Of a stretch of 64,000 bases of DNA, positions 27,001 to 41,271 are shown in pieces. Under the pieces are notes generated by a model. It had not been told where the DNA came from. It did no database searches and saw only the letters and a list, made by a program, of their open reading frames with translations. How positions within the stretch are numbered: the first letter of the stretch is position 1; each line of letters opens with the position of its first letter. The translations under genes were made by a program, and so were the position numbers. This stretch comes from Coriaria nepalensis (lineage: Eukaryota; Streptophyta; Magnoliopsida; Cucurbitales; Coriariaceae): NCBI GenBank assembly GCA_027186245.1, contig CP114483.1, forward strand, positions 15,892,220 through 15,956,219, given 5' to 3'.

Positions 27001-30000
27001 TAGATCAACTGCAGGTTATGCACGAAAGTCATGTTTAAAAGGTGAATTTCGTCTGAAGTGATTTAGAATGATTTAATGAGTAAAAGAGTTGCAATAATAT
27101 GACTTTAACACTAAAAAAATGCATAGTTTCCTTCAGTAGATCAATTGCAAGTCATGCATGAAAGTCGTGTTTTAAATGCGAAAATAGAAGTAGTTCGAAG
27201 TGCTTTCAAACAATTTAATGATCTAAAAAGACTGAGTGATATGCTCTTTAAGGCTAAAATAACGCATTGTTGTCTTCAATAGATTAATTGCAGGTTATGT
27301 AAGAAAATCATGTTTGAAGGGCAAAAATATAATTCGTTCGAATTCATTTATAATGATTTAATGACTAGAAGAGCCTCATTGACATGATTTTAACGCTAAG
27401 TAAACGTATAGTAGCCTTCAGTAGATCAACTGCAAGTTATGCACGAAAGTCATGTTTAAAAGGTGAATTTCGTCTGAAGTGATTTAGAATGATTTAATGA
27501 GTAAAAGAGATGCAATAATATGACTTTAACACTAAAAAATTTCATAGTTGCCTTCAGTTGATCAATTGCAAGTTATGCATGAAAGTCGTGTTTTAAATGC
27601 GAAAATAGAACTAGTTCGGAGTGCTTTCAAACAATTTAATGATCTGAAAAGACTGAATGATATGCTCCTTAAGGCTAAAATAATGCATTGTTGTATTCAA
27701 TAGATTAATTGCAGGTTATGTAAGAAAATCATGTTTGAAGGGCAAAAATATAATTCGTTCGAATTCATTTATATTGATTTAATAACTAGAAGAGCCTCAA
27801 TGACATGGTTTTAATGCTAAGTAGATGTATAGTAGCGTTCAATAGATCAACTACAAGTTATGCACGAAAGTCATGTTTAAAAGGTTAATTTCGTATGAAG
27901 TGATTTAGAATGATTTAATGAGTAAAAGAGATGCAATAATATGACTTTAACACTAAAAAAATGCATAGTTGCCTTCAGTAGATCAATTGCAAGTCATGCA
28001 TGAAAGTCGTGTTTTAAATGCGAAAATAGAAGTAGTTCGTAGTGCTTTCAAACAATTTAATGATCTAAAAAGACTGAATGATATGCTCTTTAAGGCTAAA
28101 ATAATGCATTGTTGTATTCTATAGATTAATTGTAGGTTATGTAAGAAAATCATGTTTGAAGCGCAAAAATATAATTCGTTCGGATTCATTTATATTGATA
28201 TAATGACTAGAAGAGCCTCAATGACATGATTTTAACGCTAAGTAAATGTATAGTTGCCTTCAGTAGATCAACTGCAAGTTATGCACGAAAGTCATGTTTA
28301 AAAGGTGAATTTCGTCTAAAGTGATTTAGAATGATTTAATGAGTAAAAGAGATGGAATAATATGACTTTAACACTAAAAAAATGCATAGTTGCCTTCAGT
28401 AGATCAATTCCAAGTTATGCATGAAAGTCGTGTTTTAAATGCGAAAATAGAACTAGTTCGAAGTGCTTTCAAACAATTTAATGTTCTAAAAAGACTGAAT
28501 GATATGCTCTTTAAGGCTAAAATAATGCATTGTTGTATTCAATAGATTAATTGCAGGTTATGTAAGAAAATCATTTTTGAAGGGCAAAAATATAATTCGT
28601 TCTAATTCATTTATAATGGTTTATTGACTAGAAGAGCCTCAATGACATGATTTTAACGCTAATAAATGTATAGTTGCCTTCAATAGATCAACTGCAAATT
28701 ATCCAGAAAGTCATGTTTAAAAGGTGAATTTCGTATGAAGTGATTTAGAATGATTTAATGAGTAAAAGAGATGCAATAATATGACTTTAACACTAAAAAA
28801 ATGCATAGTTGCCTTCAGTAGATCAATTGCAAGTCATGCATGAAAGTCGTGTGGTAAATGCGAAAATAGAAGTAGTTCGAAGTGCTTTCAAACAATTTAA
28901 TGATCTAAAAAGACTGAATGATATGCTCTTTAAGGCTAAAATAATGCATTGTTGTATTCAATAGATTAATTGCAGGTTATGTAAGAAAATCATGTTTGAA
29001 GCGCAAAAATATAATTCGTTCGGATTCATTTATATTGATATAATGACTAGAAGAGCCTCAATGACATGATTTTAACGCTAAGTAAATGTATAGTTGCCTT
29101 CAGTAGATCAACTGCAAGTTATGCACGAAAGTCTTGTTTCAAAGGTGAATTTCGTCTGAAGTGATTTAGAATGATTTTATGAGTAAAAGAGATGCAATAA
29201 TATGACTTTAACACTAAAAAAAATGCATAGTTGCCTTCAGTAGATCAATTGCAAGTTATGCATGAAAGTCGTGTTTTAAATGCGAAAATAGAACTAGTTC
29301 GAAGTGCTTTCAAACAATTTAATGATCTAAAAAGACTGAATGATATGCTCTTTAAGGCTAAAATAATGCATTGTTGTATTCAATAGATTAATTGCAGGTT
29401 ATGTAAGAAAATCATGTTTGAAGGGCAAAAATATCATTCGTTCGGATTCATTTATATTGATTTAATAACTAGAAGAGCCTCAATGACATAGTTTTAACGC
29501 TAAGTAAATGTATAGTTGCCTTCAATAGATCAACTGCAAGTTATGCACGAAAGTCATCTTTAAAAAGTTAATTTCGCATGAAGTGATTTAGAATGATTCA
29601 ATGAGTAAAAGAGATGCAATAATATGACTTTAACACTAAAAAAATGCATAGTTGCCTTCAGTAGATCAATTGCAAGTCGTGCATGAAAGTCGTGTTTTAA
29701 ATGCGAAAATAGAAGTAGTTCGAAGTGCTTTCAAACAATTTAATGATCTAAAAAGACTGAATGATATGCTCTTTAAGCCTAAAATAATGCATTGTTGTAT
29801 TCAATAGATTAATTGCAGGTTATGTAAGAAAATCATGTTTGAAGGGAAAAAATATAATTCGTTCGAATTCATTTATAATGATTTAATGACTAGAAGAGCC
29901 TCAATGACATGATTTTAAGGCTAAGTAAATATATAGTTGCCTTCAGTCGATCAACTGCAGGTTATGCACGAAAGTCATGTTTAAAAGGTGAATTTCGTCT

Positions 30001-32751
30001 TAAGTGATTTAGAATGATTTAATGAGTAAAAGAGATGCAATAATATGACTTTAACACTAAAAAAATGCATAGTTTCCTACAGTAGATCAATTGCAAGTCA
30101 TGCATGAAAGTCGTGTTTGAAATGCGAAAATAGAAGTAGTTCGAAGTGCTTTCAAACAATTTAATGATCTAAAAAGACTGAATGATATGCTCTTTAAGCC
30201 TAAAATAATGCATTGTTGTATTCAATAGATTAATTGCAGGTTATGTAAGAAAATCATGTTTGAAGGGCAAAAATATAATTCGTTCGGATTCATTTATATT
30301 GATTTAATAACTAGAAGAGCCTCAATGACATAGTTTTAACGCTAAGTAAATGTATAGTTGCCTTCAATAGATCAACTGCAAGTTATGCACGAAAGTCATC
30401 TTTAAAAAGTTAATTTCGCATGAAGTGATTTAGAATGATTCAATGAGTAAAAGAGATGCAATAATATGACTTTAACACTAAAAAAATGCATAGTTGCCTT
30501 CAGTAGATCAATTGCAAGTCGTGCATGAAAGTCGTGTTTTAAATGCGAAAATAGAAGTAGTTCGAAGTGCTTTCAAACAATTTAATGATCTAAAAAGACT
30601 GAATGATATGCTCTTTAAGCCTAAAATAATGCATTGTTGTATTCAATAGATTAATTGCAGGTTATGTAAGAAAATCATGTTTGAAGGGAAAAAATATAAT
30701 TCGTTCGAATTCATTTATAATGATTTAATGACTAGAAGAGCCTCAATGACATGATTTTAAGCCTAAGTAAATATATAGTTGCCTTCAGTCGATCAACTGC
30801 AGGTTATGCACGAAAGTCATGTTTAAAAGGTGAATTTCGTCTGAAGTGATTTAGAATGATTTAATGAGTAAAAGAGATGCAATAATATGACTTTAACACT
30901 AAAAAAATGCATAGTTTCTTACAGTAGATCAATTGCAATTCATGCATGAAAGTCGTGTTTGAAATGCGAAAATAGAAGTAGTTCGAAGTGCTTTCAAACA
31001 ATTTAATGATCTAAAAAGACTGAATGATATGCTCTTTAAGGCTAAAATAATGCATTGTTGTCCTCAATAGATTAATTGCAGGTTATGTAAGAAAATCATG
31101 TTTGGAGGGCAAAAATATAATTTGTTCGAATTCATTTATAATGATTTAATGACTAGAAGAGCCTCAATGACATGATTTCAACGCTAAGTAAACGTATAGT
31201 AGCCTTCAGTAGATCAACTCCAAGTTATGCACGAAAGTCATGTTTAAAAGGTGAATTTCGTCTGAAGTGATTTAGAATGATTTTATGAGTAAAAGAGATG
31301 CAATAATATGACTTTAACACTAAAAAAATGCATAGTTGCATTCAGTAGATCAATTCCAAGTTATGCATGAAAGTCGTGTTTTAAATGCGAAAATAGAACT
31401 AGTCCGAAGTGCTTTCAAACAATTTAATGATCTAAAAAGACTGAATGATATGCTCTTTAAGGCTAAAATAATGCATTGTTGTATTCAATAGATTAATTGC
31501 AGGTTATGTAAGAAAATCATGTTTGAAGCGCAAAAATATAATTCGTTCGGATTCATTTATATTGATATAATGACTAGAAGAGCCTCAATGACATGATTTT
31601 AACGCTAAGTAAATGTATAGTTGCCTTCAGTAGATCAACTGCAAGTTATGCACGAAAGTCATGTTTAAAAGGTGAATTTCGTCTAAAGTGATTTAGAATG
31701 ATTTAATGATTAAAAGAGATGCAATAATATGACTTTAACACTAAAAAAATGCATAGTTGCATTCAGTAGATCAATTCCAAGTTATGCATGAAAGTCGTGT
31801 TTTAAATGCGAAAATAGAACTAGTCCGAAGTGCTTTCAAACAATTTAATGATCTAAAAAGACTGAATGATATGCTCTTTAAGGCTAAAATAATGCATTGT
31901 TGTATTCAATAGATTAATTGCAGGTTATGTAAGAAAATCATTTTTGAAGGGCAAAAATATAATTCGTTCTAATTCATTTATAATGGTTTAATGACTAGAA
32001 GAGCCTCAATGACACGATTTTAACGCTAATAAATGTATAGTTGCCTTCAATAGATCAACTGCAAGTTATGCACGAAAGTCATGTTTAAAAGGTAATTTCG
32101 TATGAAGTGATTTAGAATGATTTAATGAGTAAAAGAGATGCAATAATATGACTTTAACACTAAAAAAATGCATAGTTGCCTTCAGTAGATCAATTGCAAG
32201 TCATGCATGAAAGTCGTGTTTTAAATGCGAAAATAGAAGTAGTTCGAAGTGCTTTCAAACAATTTAATGATCTAAAAAGACTGAATGATATGCTCTTTAA
32301 GGCTAAAATAATGCATTGTTGTATTCAATAGATTAATTGCAGGTTATGTAAAAAAATCATGTTTGAAGCGCAAAATTATAATTCGTTCGGATTCATTTAT
32401 ATTGATATAATGACTAAAAGAGCCTCAATGACATGATTTTAACGCTAAGTAAATGTATAGTTGCCTTCAGTAGATCAACTGCAAGTTATGCACGAAAGTC
32501 ATGTTTAAAAGGTGAATTTCGTCTGAAGTGATTTAGAATAATTTTATGAGTAAAAGAGATGCAATAATATGACTTTAACACTAAAAAAATGCATAGTTGC
32601 CTTCAGTAGATCAATTGCAAGTTATGCATGAAAGTCGTGTTTTAAATGCGAAAATAGAACTAGTTCGGAGTGCTTTCAAACAATTTAATGATCTAAAAAG
32701 ACTGAATGATATGCTCTTTAAGGCTAAAATAATGCATTGTTGTATTCAATA
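24033..32751 (+). repeat. Divergent left-array subfamily beside the gap
   Basis: From about 24 kb the monomers change type. Typical marks are atcatgtttgaaggg instead of atcatttttgaaggg, aggttaatttcgtatg in A, gaagtagttcgaag in B, ttcggattcatttatattg in C, and no 420-bp catgataaaagg units. Local duplications include a 1684-bp offset (ttcatagttgcc at 25857 and 27541), an 842-bp offset (tctttaaaaa at 29557 and 30399) and a 3367-bp offset (the two-base deletion in gctaataaatg at about 28659 and 32026). Several of these marks reappear, reverse-complemented, in the right array after 54.9 kb. Confidence 0.75.
25441..25500 (+). repeat. Monomer with a 13-bp internal deletion in subunit B
   Basis: Where other monomers read caagttatgcatgaaagtcg, this one reads caagtcgtg, with 13 bases missing. 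The lost segment is flanked in intact monomers by the direct repeat aagt, so slippage or microhomology-mediated deletion would give exactly this product. The landmark tctttaaaaa accordingly shows a step of 1250 bp (25361 to 26611) instead of 1263. Confidence 0.85.
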
Positions 32752-32851
32752 NNNNNNNNNNNNNNNNNNNNNNNNNNNNNNNNNNNNNNNNNNNNNNNNN
32801 NNNNNNNNNNNNNNNNNNNNNNNNNNNNNNNNNNNNNNNNNNNNNNNNNNN
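32752..32851. other. Assembly gap of exactly 100 N
   Basis: There are 100 consecutive Ns. The sequence before the gap stops inside subunit C in forward orientation. The sequence after it begins inside subunit A in reverse orientation. A run of exactly 100 Ns is a common placeholder for a scaffold join of unknown size, so the true distance and the relative orientation of the two flanks are not established by the sequence. Confidence 0.97.
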
Positions 32852-35800
32852 ACATGACTTTCGTGCATAACTTGCAGTTGATCTACTGAAGGCAACTATA
32901 CATTTACTTAGCGTTAAAATCATGTCATTGAGGCTCTTCTAGTCATTAAATCATTATAAATGAATTCGAACGAATTATATTTTTGCCCTTCAAACATGAT
33001 TTTCTTACATAACCTGCAATTAATCTATTGAAGACAACAATGCATTATTTTAGCCTTAAAGAGCATATCATTCAGTCTTTTTAGATCATTAAATTGTTTG
33101 AAAGCACTTCGAACTAGTTCTATTTTCGCATTTAAAACAGGACTTTCATGCATAACTTGCAATTGATCTACTGAAGGCAACTATGCATTTTTTTAGTGTT
33201 AAAGTCATATTATTGCATCTCTTTTACTCATTAAATCATTCTAAATCACTTCAGATGAAATTCATTTTTTAAACATGACTTTCGTGCATAACTTGCAGTT
33301 GATCTATTGAACGCTACTATACATTTACTTAGCGTTAAAATCATGTCATTGAGGCTCTTCTAGTCATTACATCATTAAAAATGAATTCGAACGATTTATA
33401 TTTTTGCCCGTCAAAAATGATTTTCTTACATAACCTGCAATTAATCTATTGAATACAACAATGCATTATTTTTGCCTTAAAGAGCATATCATTCAGTCTT
33501 TTCAGATCATTAAATTGTTTGAAAGCACTCCGAACTAGTTCTATTTTCGCATTTAAAACAAGACTTTCATGCATAACTTGCAATTGATCTATTGAAGGCA
33601 ACTATGCATTTTTTTAGCCTTAAAGTCATTTTATTGCATCTCTTTTACTCATTAAATCATTCTAAATCACTTCATACGAAATTCACCTTTTAAACATGAC
33701 TTTCGTGCATAACTTGCATTTGATCTACTGAAGGCAACTATACATTTACGTAGCGTTAAAATCATGTCATTGAGGCTCTTCTAGTCATTAAATCATTATA
33801 AATGAATTCGAATGAATTATATTTTTGCCCTTCAAACATGATTTTCTTACATAACCTGCAATTAATCTATTGAATACAACAATGCATTATTTTAGCCTTA
33901 AAGAGCATATCATTCAGTCTTTTCAGATCATTAAATTGTTTGAAAGCACTTCGAACTAGTTCTATTTTCGCATTTAAGACACGACTTTCATGCATAACTT
34001 GCAATTGATCTACTGAAGGCAACAATGCATTTTTTTAGGGTTAAAGTCATATTATTGCATCTCTTTTACTCATTAAATCATTCTAAATCACTTCAGTCGA
34101 AATTCACCTTTTAAACATGACTTTCCTGCATAACTTGTAGTTGATCTATTGAAGGCAACTATACATTTACTTAGCGTTAAAATCATGTCATTGAGGCTCT
34201 TCTAGTTATTAAATCAATATAAATGAATTCGAACGAATTATATTTTTGCCCTTCAAACATGATTTTCTTACATAACCTGCAATTAATCTATTGAATACAA
34301 CAATGCATTATTTTAGCCTTAAAGAGCATATCATTCAGTCTTTTCAGATCATTAAATTGTTTGAAAGCACTTCGAACTAGTTCTATTTTCGCATTTAAGA
34401 CACGACTTTCATGCATAACTTGCAATTGATCTGCTGAAGGCAACTATGCATTTTTTTAGGGTTAAAGTCATATTATTGCATCTCTTTTACTCATTAAATC
34501 ATTCTAACTCCCTTCAGTCGAAATTCACCTTTTAAACATGACTTTCCTGCATAACTTGTAGTTGATCTATTGAAGGCAACTATACATTTACTTAGCGTTA
34601 AAATCATGTCATTGAGGCTCTTCTAGTTATTAAATCAATATAAATGAATTCGAACGAATTATATTTTTGCCCTTCAAACATGATTTTCTTACATAACCTG
34701 CAATTAATCTATTGAATACAACAATGCATTATTTTAGCCTTAAAGAGCATATCATTCAGTCTTTTCAGATCATTAAATTGTTTGAAAGCACTCCGAACTA
34801 GTTCTATTTTCGCATTTAAAACACGACTTTCATGCATAACTTGCAATTGATCTACTGAAGGCAACTATGCATTTTTTTAGTGTTAAAGTCATATTATTGC
34901 ATCTCTTTTACTCATTAAATCATTCTAAATCACGTCAGACGAAATTCACCTTTTAAACATGATTGTCGTGCATAACTTGCAGTTGATCTACTGAAGGCAA
35001 CTATACATTTACTTAGCGTTAAAATCATGTCATTGAAGCTCTTCTAGTCATTACATGATTATAAATGAATTCGAACGAATTATATTTTTGCCCTTCAAAC
35101 ATGATTTTCTTACATAACCTGCAATTAATCTATTGAAGACAACAATGCATTATTTTAGCCTTAAAGAGCATATCATTTAGTCTTTTTAGATCATTAAATT
35201 GTTTGAAAACACTTCGAACTAGTTCTATTTTCGCATTTAAAACACGACTTTCATGCAGAACTTGCAATTGATCTACTGAAGGCAACTATGCATTTTTTTA
35301 GTGTTAAAGTCATATTATTGCATCTCTTTTAGTCATTAAATCATTCTAAATCACTTCAGACGAAATTCACCTTTTAAACATGACTTTCGTGCATAACTTG
35401 CAGTTGATCTACTGAAGGCAACTATACATTTACTTAGCGTTAAAATCATGTCATTGAGGCTGTTCTAGTCATTAAATCATTACAAATGAATTCGAACGAA
35501 TTATATTTTTGCCCTTCAAACATGATTTTCTTACATAACCTGCAATTAATCTATTGAAGACAACAATGCATTATTTTAGCCTTAAAGATCATATCATTCA
35601 GTCTTTTTAGATCATTAAATTGCTTGAAAGCACTCCGAACTAGTTCTATTTTCGCATTTAAAACACGACTTTCATGCATAACTTGCAATTGATCTACTGA
35701 AGGCAACTATGCATTTTTTTAGTGTTAAAGTCATATTATTGCATCTCTTTTACTCATTAAATCATTCTAAATCACTTCAGACGAAATTCACCTTTTAAAC

Positions 35801-37061
35801 ATGATTGTCGTGCATAACTTGCAGTTGATCTACTGAAGGCAACTATACATTTACTTAGCGTTAAAATCATGTCATTGAGGCTCTTCTAGTTATTAAATCA
35901 ATATAAATGAATTCGAACGAATTATATTTTTGCCCTTCAAAAATGATTTTCTTACATAACCTGCAATTAATCTATTGAATACAACAATGCATTATTTTAG
36001 CCTTAAAGAGCATATCATTCAGTCTTTTCAGATCATTAAATTGTTTGAAAGCACTCCGAACTAGTTCTATTTTCACATTTAAAACACGACTTTCATGCAT
36101 AACTTGCAATTGATCTACTGAAGGCAACTATGCATTTTTTTAGTGTTAAAGTCATATTATTGCATCTCTTTTACTCATTAAATCATTCTAAATCACTTCA
36201 GACGAAATTCACCTTTTAAACATGATTGTCGTGCATAACTTGCAGTTGATCTACTGAAGGCAACTATACATTTACTTAGCGTTAAAATCATGTCATTGAG
36301 GCTCTTCTAGTCATTACATGATTATAAATGAATTCGAACGAATTATATTTTTGCCCTTCAAACATGATTTTCTTACATAACCTGCAATTAATCTATTGAA
36401 GACAACAATGCATTATTTTAGCCTTAAAGAGCATATCATTTAGTCTTTTTAGATCATTAAATTGTTTGAAAACACTTCGAACTAGTTCTATTTTCGCATT
36501 TAAAACACGACTTTCATGCATAACTTGCAATTGATCTACTGAAGGCAACTATGCATTTTTTTAGTGTTAAAGTCATATTATTGCATCTCTTTTAGTCGTT
36601 AAATCATTCTAAATCACTTCAGACGAAATTCACCTTTTAAACATGAGTTTCGTGCATAACTTGCAGTTGATCTACTGAAGGCAACTATACATTTACTTAG
36701 CGTTAAAATCATGTCATTGAGGCTCTTCTAGTCATTAAATCATTATAAATGAATTCGAACGAATTATATTTTTGCCCTTCAAACATGATTTTCTTACATA
36801 ACCTGCAATTAATCTATTGAAGACAACAATGCATTATTTTAGCCTTAAAGAGCATATCATTCAGTCTTTTTAGATCATTAAATTGCTTGAAAGCACTCCG
36901 AACTAGTTCTATTTTCGCATTTAAAACACGACTTTCATGCATAACTTGCAATTGATCTACTGAAGGCAACTATGCATTTTTTTAGTGTTAAAGTCATATT
37001 ATTGCATCTCTTTTACTCATGAAATCATTCTAAATCACTTCAGACGAAATTCACCTTTTAA
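32852..37061 (-). repeat. 10-monomer HOR, copy 1 (4210 bp)
   Basis: Landmarks repeat every 4210 bp, ten monomers of 421 bp. acatgact lies at 32852, 37062, 41272 and 45482, and the rare tttaaaacag at 33131, 37341, 41551 and 45761. This copy starts at the gap edge and holds more private changes than copies 2-4, for example taactccctt near 34505, ttttagcctt near 33613, ttttcacatt near 36070 and agtcgtt near 36595. The true beginning of the HOR block is not seen because of the gap. Confidence 0.9.
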
Positions 37062-40000
37062 ACATGACTTTCGTGCATAACTTGCAGTTGATCTACTGAA
37101 GGCAACTATACATTTACTTAGCGTTAAAATCATGTCATTGAGGCTCTTCTAGTCATTAAATCATTATAAATGAATTCGAACGAATTATATTTTTGCCCTT
37201 CAAACATGATTTTCTTACATAACCTGCAATTAATCTATTGAAGACAACAATGCATTATTTTAGCCTTAAAGAGCATATCATTCAGTCTTTTTAGATCATT
37301 AAATTGTTTGAAAGCACTTCGAACTAGTTCTATTTTCGCATTTAAAACAGGACTTTCATGCATAACTTGCAATTGATCTACTGAAGGCAACTATGCATTT
37401 TTTTAGTGTTAAAGTCATATTATTGCATCTCTTTTACTCATTAAATCATTCTAAATCACTTCAGACGAAATTCAATTTTTAAACATGACTTTCGTGCATA
37501 ACTTGCAGTTGATCTATTGAACGCTACTATACATTTACTTAGCGTTAAAATCATGTCATTGAGGCTCTTCTAGTCATTACATCATTAAAAATGAATTCGA
37601 ACGATTTATATTTTTGCCCGTCAAAAATGATTTTCTTACATAACCTGCAATTAATCTATTGAATACAACAATGCATTATTTTTGCCTTAAAGAGCATATC
37701 ATTCAGTCTTTTCAGATCATTAAATTGTTTGAAAGCACTCCGAACTAGTTCTATTTTCGCATTTAAAACAAGACTTTCATGCATAACTTGCAATTGATCT
37801 AATGAAGGCAACTATGCATTTTTTTTGTGTTAAAGTCATTTTATTGCATCTCTTTTACTCATTAAATCATTCTTAATCACTTCATACGAAATTCACCTTT
37901 TAAACATGACTTTCGTGCATAACTTGCATTTGATCTACTGAAGGCAACTATACATTTACGTAGCGTTAAAATCATGTCATTGAGGCTCTTCTAGTCATTA
38001 AATCATTATAAATGAATTCGAATGAATTATATTTTTGCCCTTCAAACATGATTTTCTTACATAACCTGCAATTAATCTATTGAATACAACAATGCATTAT
38101 TTTAGCCTTAAAGAGCATATCATTCAGTCTTTTCAGATCATTAAATTGTTTGAAAGCACTTCGAACTAGTTCTATTTTCGCATTTAAGAAACGACTTTCA
38201 TGCATAACTTGCAATTGATCTACTGAAGGCAACAATGCATTTTTTTAGGGTTAAAGTCATATTATTGCATCTCTTTTACTCATTAAATCATTCTAAATCA
38301 CTTCAGTCGAAATTCACCTTTTAAACATGACTTTCCTGCATAACTTGTAGTTGATCTATTGAAGGCAACTATACATTTACTTAGCGTTAAAATCATGTCA
38401 TTGAGGCTCTTCTAGTTATTAAATCAATATAAATGAATTCGAACGAATTATATTTTTGCCCTTCAAACATGATTTTCTTACATAACCTGCAATTAATCTA
38501 TTGAATACAACAATGCATTATTTTAGCCTTAAAGAGCATATCATTCAGTCTTTTCAGATCATTAAATTGTTTGAAAGCACTTCGAACTAGTTCTATTTTC
38601 GCATTTAAGACACGACTTTCATGCATAACTTGCAATTGATCTGCTGAAGGCAACTATGCATTTTTTTAGGGTTAAAGTCATATTATTGCATCTCTTTTAC
38701 TCATTAAATCATTCTAAATCACTTCAGTCGAAATTCACCTTTTAAACATGACTTTCCTGCATAACTTGTAGTTGATCTATTGAAGGCAACTATACATTTA
38801 CTTAGCGTTAAAATCATGTCATTGAGGCTCTTCTAGTTATTAAATCAATATAAATGAATTCGAACGAATTATATTTTTGCCCTTCAAACATGATTTTCTT
38901 ACATAACCTGCAATTAATCTATTGAATACAACAATGCATTATTTTAGCCTTAAAGAGCATATCATTCAGTCTTTTCAGATCATTAAATTGTTTGAAAGCA
39001 CTCCGAACTAGTTCTATTTTCGCATTTAAAACACGACTTTCATGCATAACTTGCAATTGATCTACTGAAGGCAACTATGCATTTTTTTAGTGTTAAAGTC
39101 ATATTATTGCATCTCTTTTACTCATTAAATCATTCTAAATCACGTCAGACGAAATTCACCTTTTAAACATGATTGTCGTGCATAACTTGCAGTTGATCTA
39201 CTGAAGGCAACTATACATTTACTTAGCGTTAAAATCATGTCATTGAAGCTCTTCTAGTCATTACATGATTATAAATGAATTCGAACGAATTATATTTTTG
39301 CCCTTCAAACATGATTTTCTTACATAACCTGCAATTAATCTATTGAAGACAACAATGCATTATTTTAGCCTTAAAGAGCATATCATTTAGTCTTTTTAGA
39401 TCATTAAATTGTTTGAAAACACTTCGAACTAGTTCTATTTTCGCATTTAAAACACGACTTTCATGCAGAACTTGCAATTGATCTACTGAAGGCAACTATG
39501 CATTTTTTTAGTGTTAAAGTCATATTATTGCATCTCTTTTAGTCATTAAATCATTCTAAATCACTTCAGACGAAATTCACCTTTTAAACATGACTTTCGT
39601 GCATAACTTGCAGTTGATCTACTGAAGGCAACTATACATTTACTTAGCGTTAAAATCATGTCATTGAGGCTGTTCTAGTCATTAAATCATTACAAATGAA
39701 TTCGAACGAATTATATTTTTGCCCTTCAAACATGATTTTCTTACATAACCTGCAATTAATCTATTGAAGACAACAATGCATTATTTTAGCCTTAAAGATC
39801 ATATCATTCAGTCTTTTTAGATCATTAAATTGCTTGAAAGCACTCCGAACTAGTTCTATTTTCGCATTTAAAACACGACTTTCATGCATAACTTGCAATT
39901 GATCTACTGAAGGCAACTATGCATTTTTTTAGTGTTAAAGTCATATTATTGCATCTCTTTTACTCATTAAATCATTCTAAATCACTTCAGACGAAATTCA

Positions 40001-41271
40001 CCTTTTAAACATGATTGTCGTGCATAACTTGCAGTTGATCTACTGAAGGCAACTATACATTTACTTAGCGTTAAAATCATGTCATTGAGGCTCTTCTAGT
40101 TATTAAATCAATATAAATGAATTCGAACGAATTATATTTTTGCCCTTCAAAAATGATTTTCTTACATAACCTGCAATTAATCTATTGAATACAACAATGC
40201 ATTATTTTAGCCTTAAAGAGCATATCATTCAGTCTTTTCAGATCATTAAATTGTTTGAAAGCACTCCGAACTAGTTCTATTTTCGCATTTAAAACACGAC
40301 TTTCATGCATAACTTGCAATTGATCTACTGAAGGCAACTATGCATTTTTTTAGTGTTAAAGTCATATTATTGCATCTCTTTTACTCATTAAATCATTCTA
40401 AATCACTTCAGACGAAATTCACCTTTTAAACATGATTGTCGTGCATAACTTGCAGTTGATCTACTGAAGGCAACTATACATTTACTTAGCGTTAAAATCA
40501 TGTCATTGAGGCTCTTCTAGTCATTACATGATTATAAATGAATTCGAACGAATTATATTTTTGCCCTTCAAACATGATTTTCTTACATAACCTGCAATTA
40601 ATCTATTGAAGACAACAATGCATTATTTTAGCCTTAAAGAGCATATCATTTAGTCTTTTTAGATCATTAAATTGTTTGAAAACACTTCGAACTAGTTCTA
40701 TTTTCGCATTTAAAACACGACTTTCATGCATAACTTGCAATTGATCTACTGAAGGCAACTATGCATTTTTTTAGTGTTAAAGTCATATTATTGCATCTCT
40801 TTTAGTCATTAAATCATTCTAAATCACTTCAGACGAAATTCACCTTTTAAACATGACTTTCGTGCATAACTTGCAGTTGATCTACTGAAGGCAACTATAC
40901 ATTTACTTAGCGTTAAAATCATGTCATTGAGGCTCTTCTAGTCATTAAATCATTATAAATGAATTCGAACGAATTATATTTTTGCCCTTCAAACATGATT
41001 TTCTTACATAACCTGCAATTAATCTATTGAAGACAACAATGCATTATTTTAGCCTTAAAGAGCATATCATTCAGTCTTTTTAGATCATTAAATTGCTTGA
41101 AAGCACTCCGAACTAGTTCTATTTTCGCATTTAAAACACGACTTTCATGCATAACTTGCAATTGATCTACTGAAGGCAACTATGCATTTTTTTAGTGTTA
41201 AAGTCATATTATTGCATCTCTTTTACTCATGAAATCATTCTAAATCACTTCAGACGAAATTCACCTTTTAA
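37062..41271 (-). repeat. 10-monomer HOR, copy 2 (4210 bp)
   Basis: Full-length copy in phase with copies 1 and 3. Reading against copy 3 I found only a few differences, such as tcttaatcac near 37871 against tctaaatcac, and aagaaacgac near 38187 against aagacacgac. That near-identity over 4.2 kb, next to clear divergence between the ten monomers inside one copy, is the signature of recent higher-order amplification. Confidence 0.92.

Larger units (their letters stand above)
1..32751 (+). repeat. Left satellite array, about 78 forward monomers of 420/421 bp
   Basis: The array is uninterrupted head-to-tail copies of one AT-rich monomer. The landmark gaagggcaaa occurs at 1, 421, 842, 1263 and so on to the gap, where the last form, gaagcgcaaa, starts at 32365. 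From 1 to 32365 the average step is about 420.3 bp. The shortfall from 421 comes from many 420-bp monomers plus small deletions, for example 6 bp near 15480 and 13 bp near 25480. No unique sequence or inserted element interrupts it. Two monomer classes differ at catgtttaaaagg (421 bp) versus catgataaaagg (420 bp). I saw the 420-bp class only before about 23.7 kb. The array is non-coding satellite, and a centromeric or pericentromeric location is an inference. Confidence 0.97.

Noticed and set aside
27983..28189. 68-codon open frame on the strand opposite to the local monomers
   Set aside because: It is the antisense reading of one monomer with chance substitutions, and equivalent neighbours have stops.
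32597..32923. Open frames running through the gap on both strands
   Set aside because: They exist only because Ns were translated as unknown residues. The gap has no known sequence or length.
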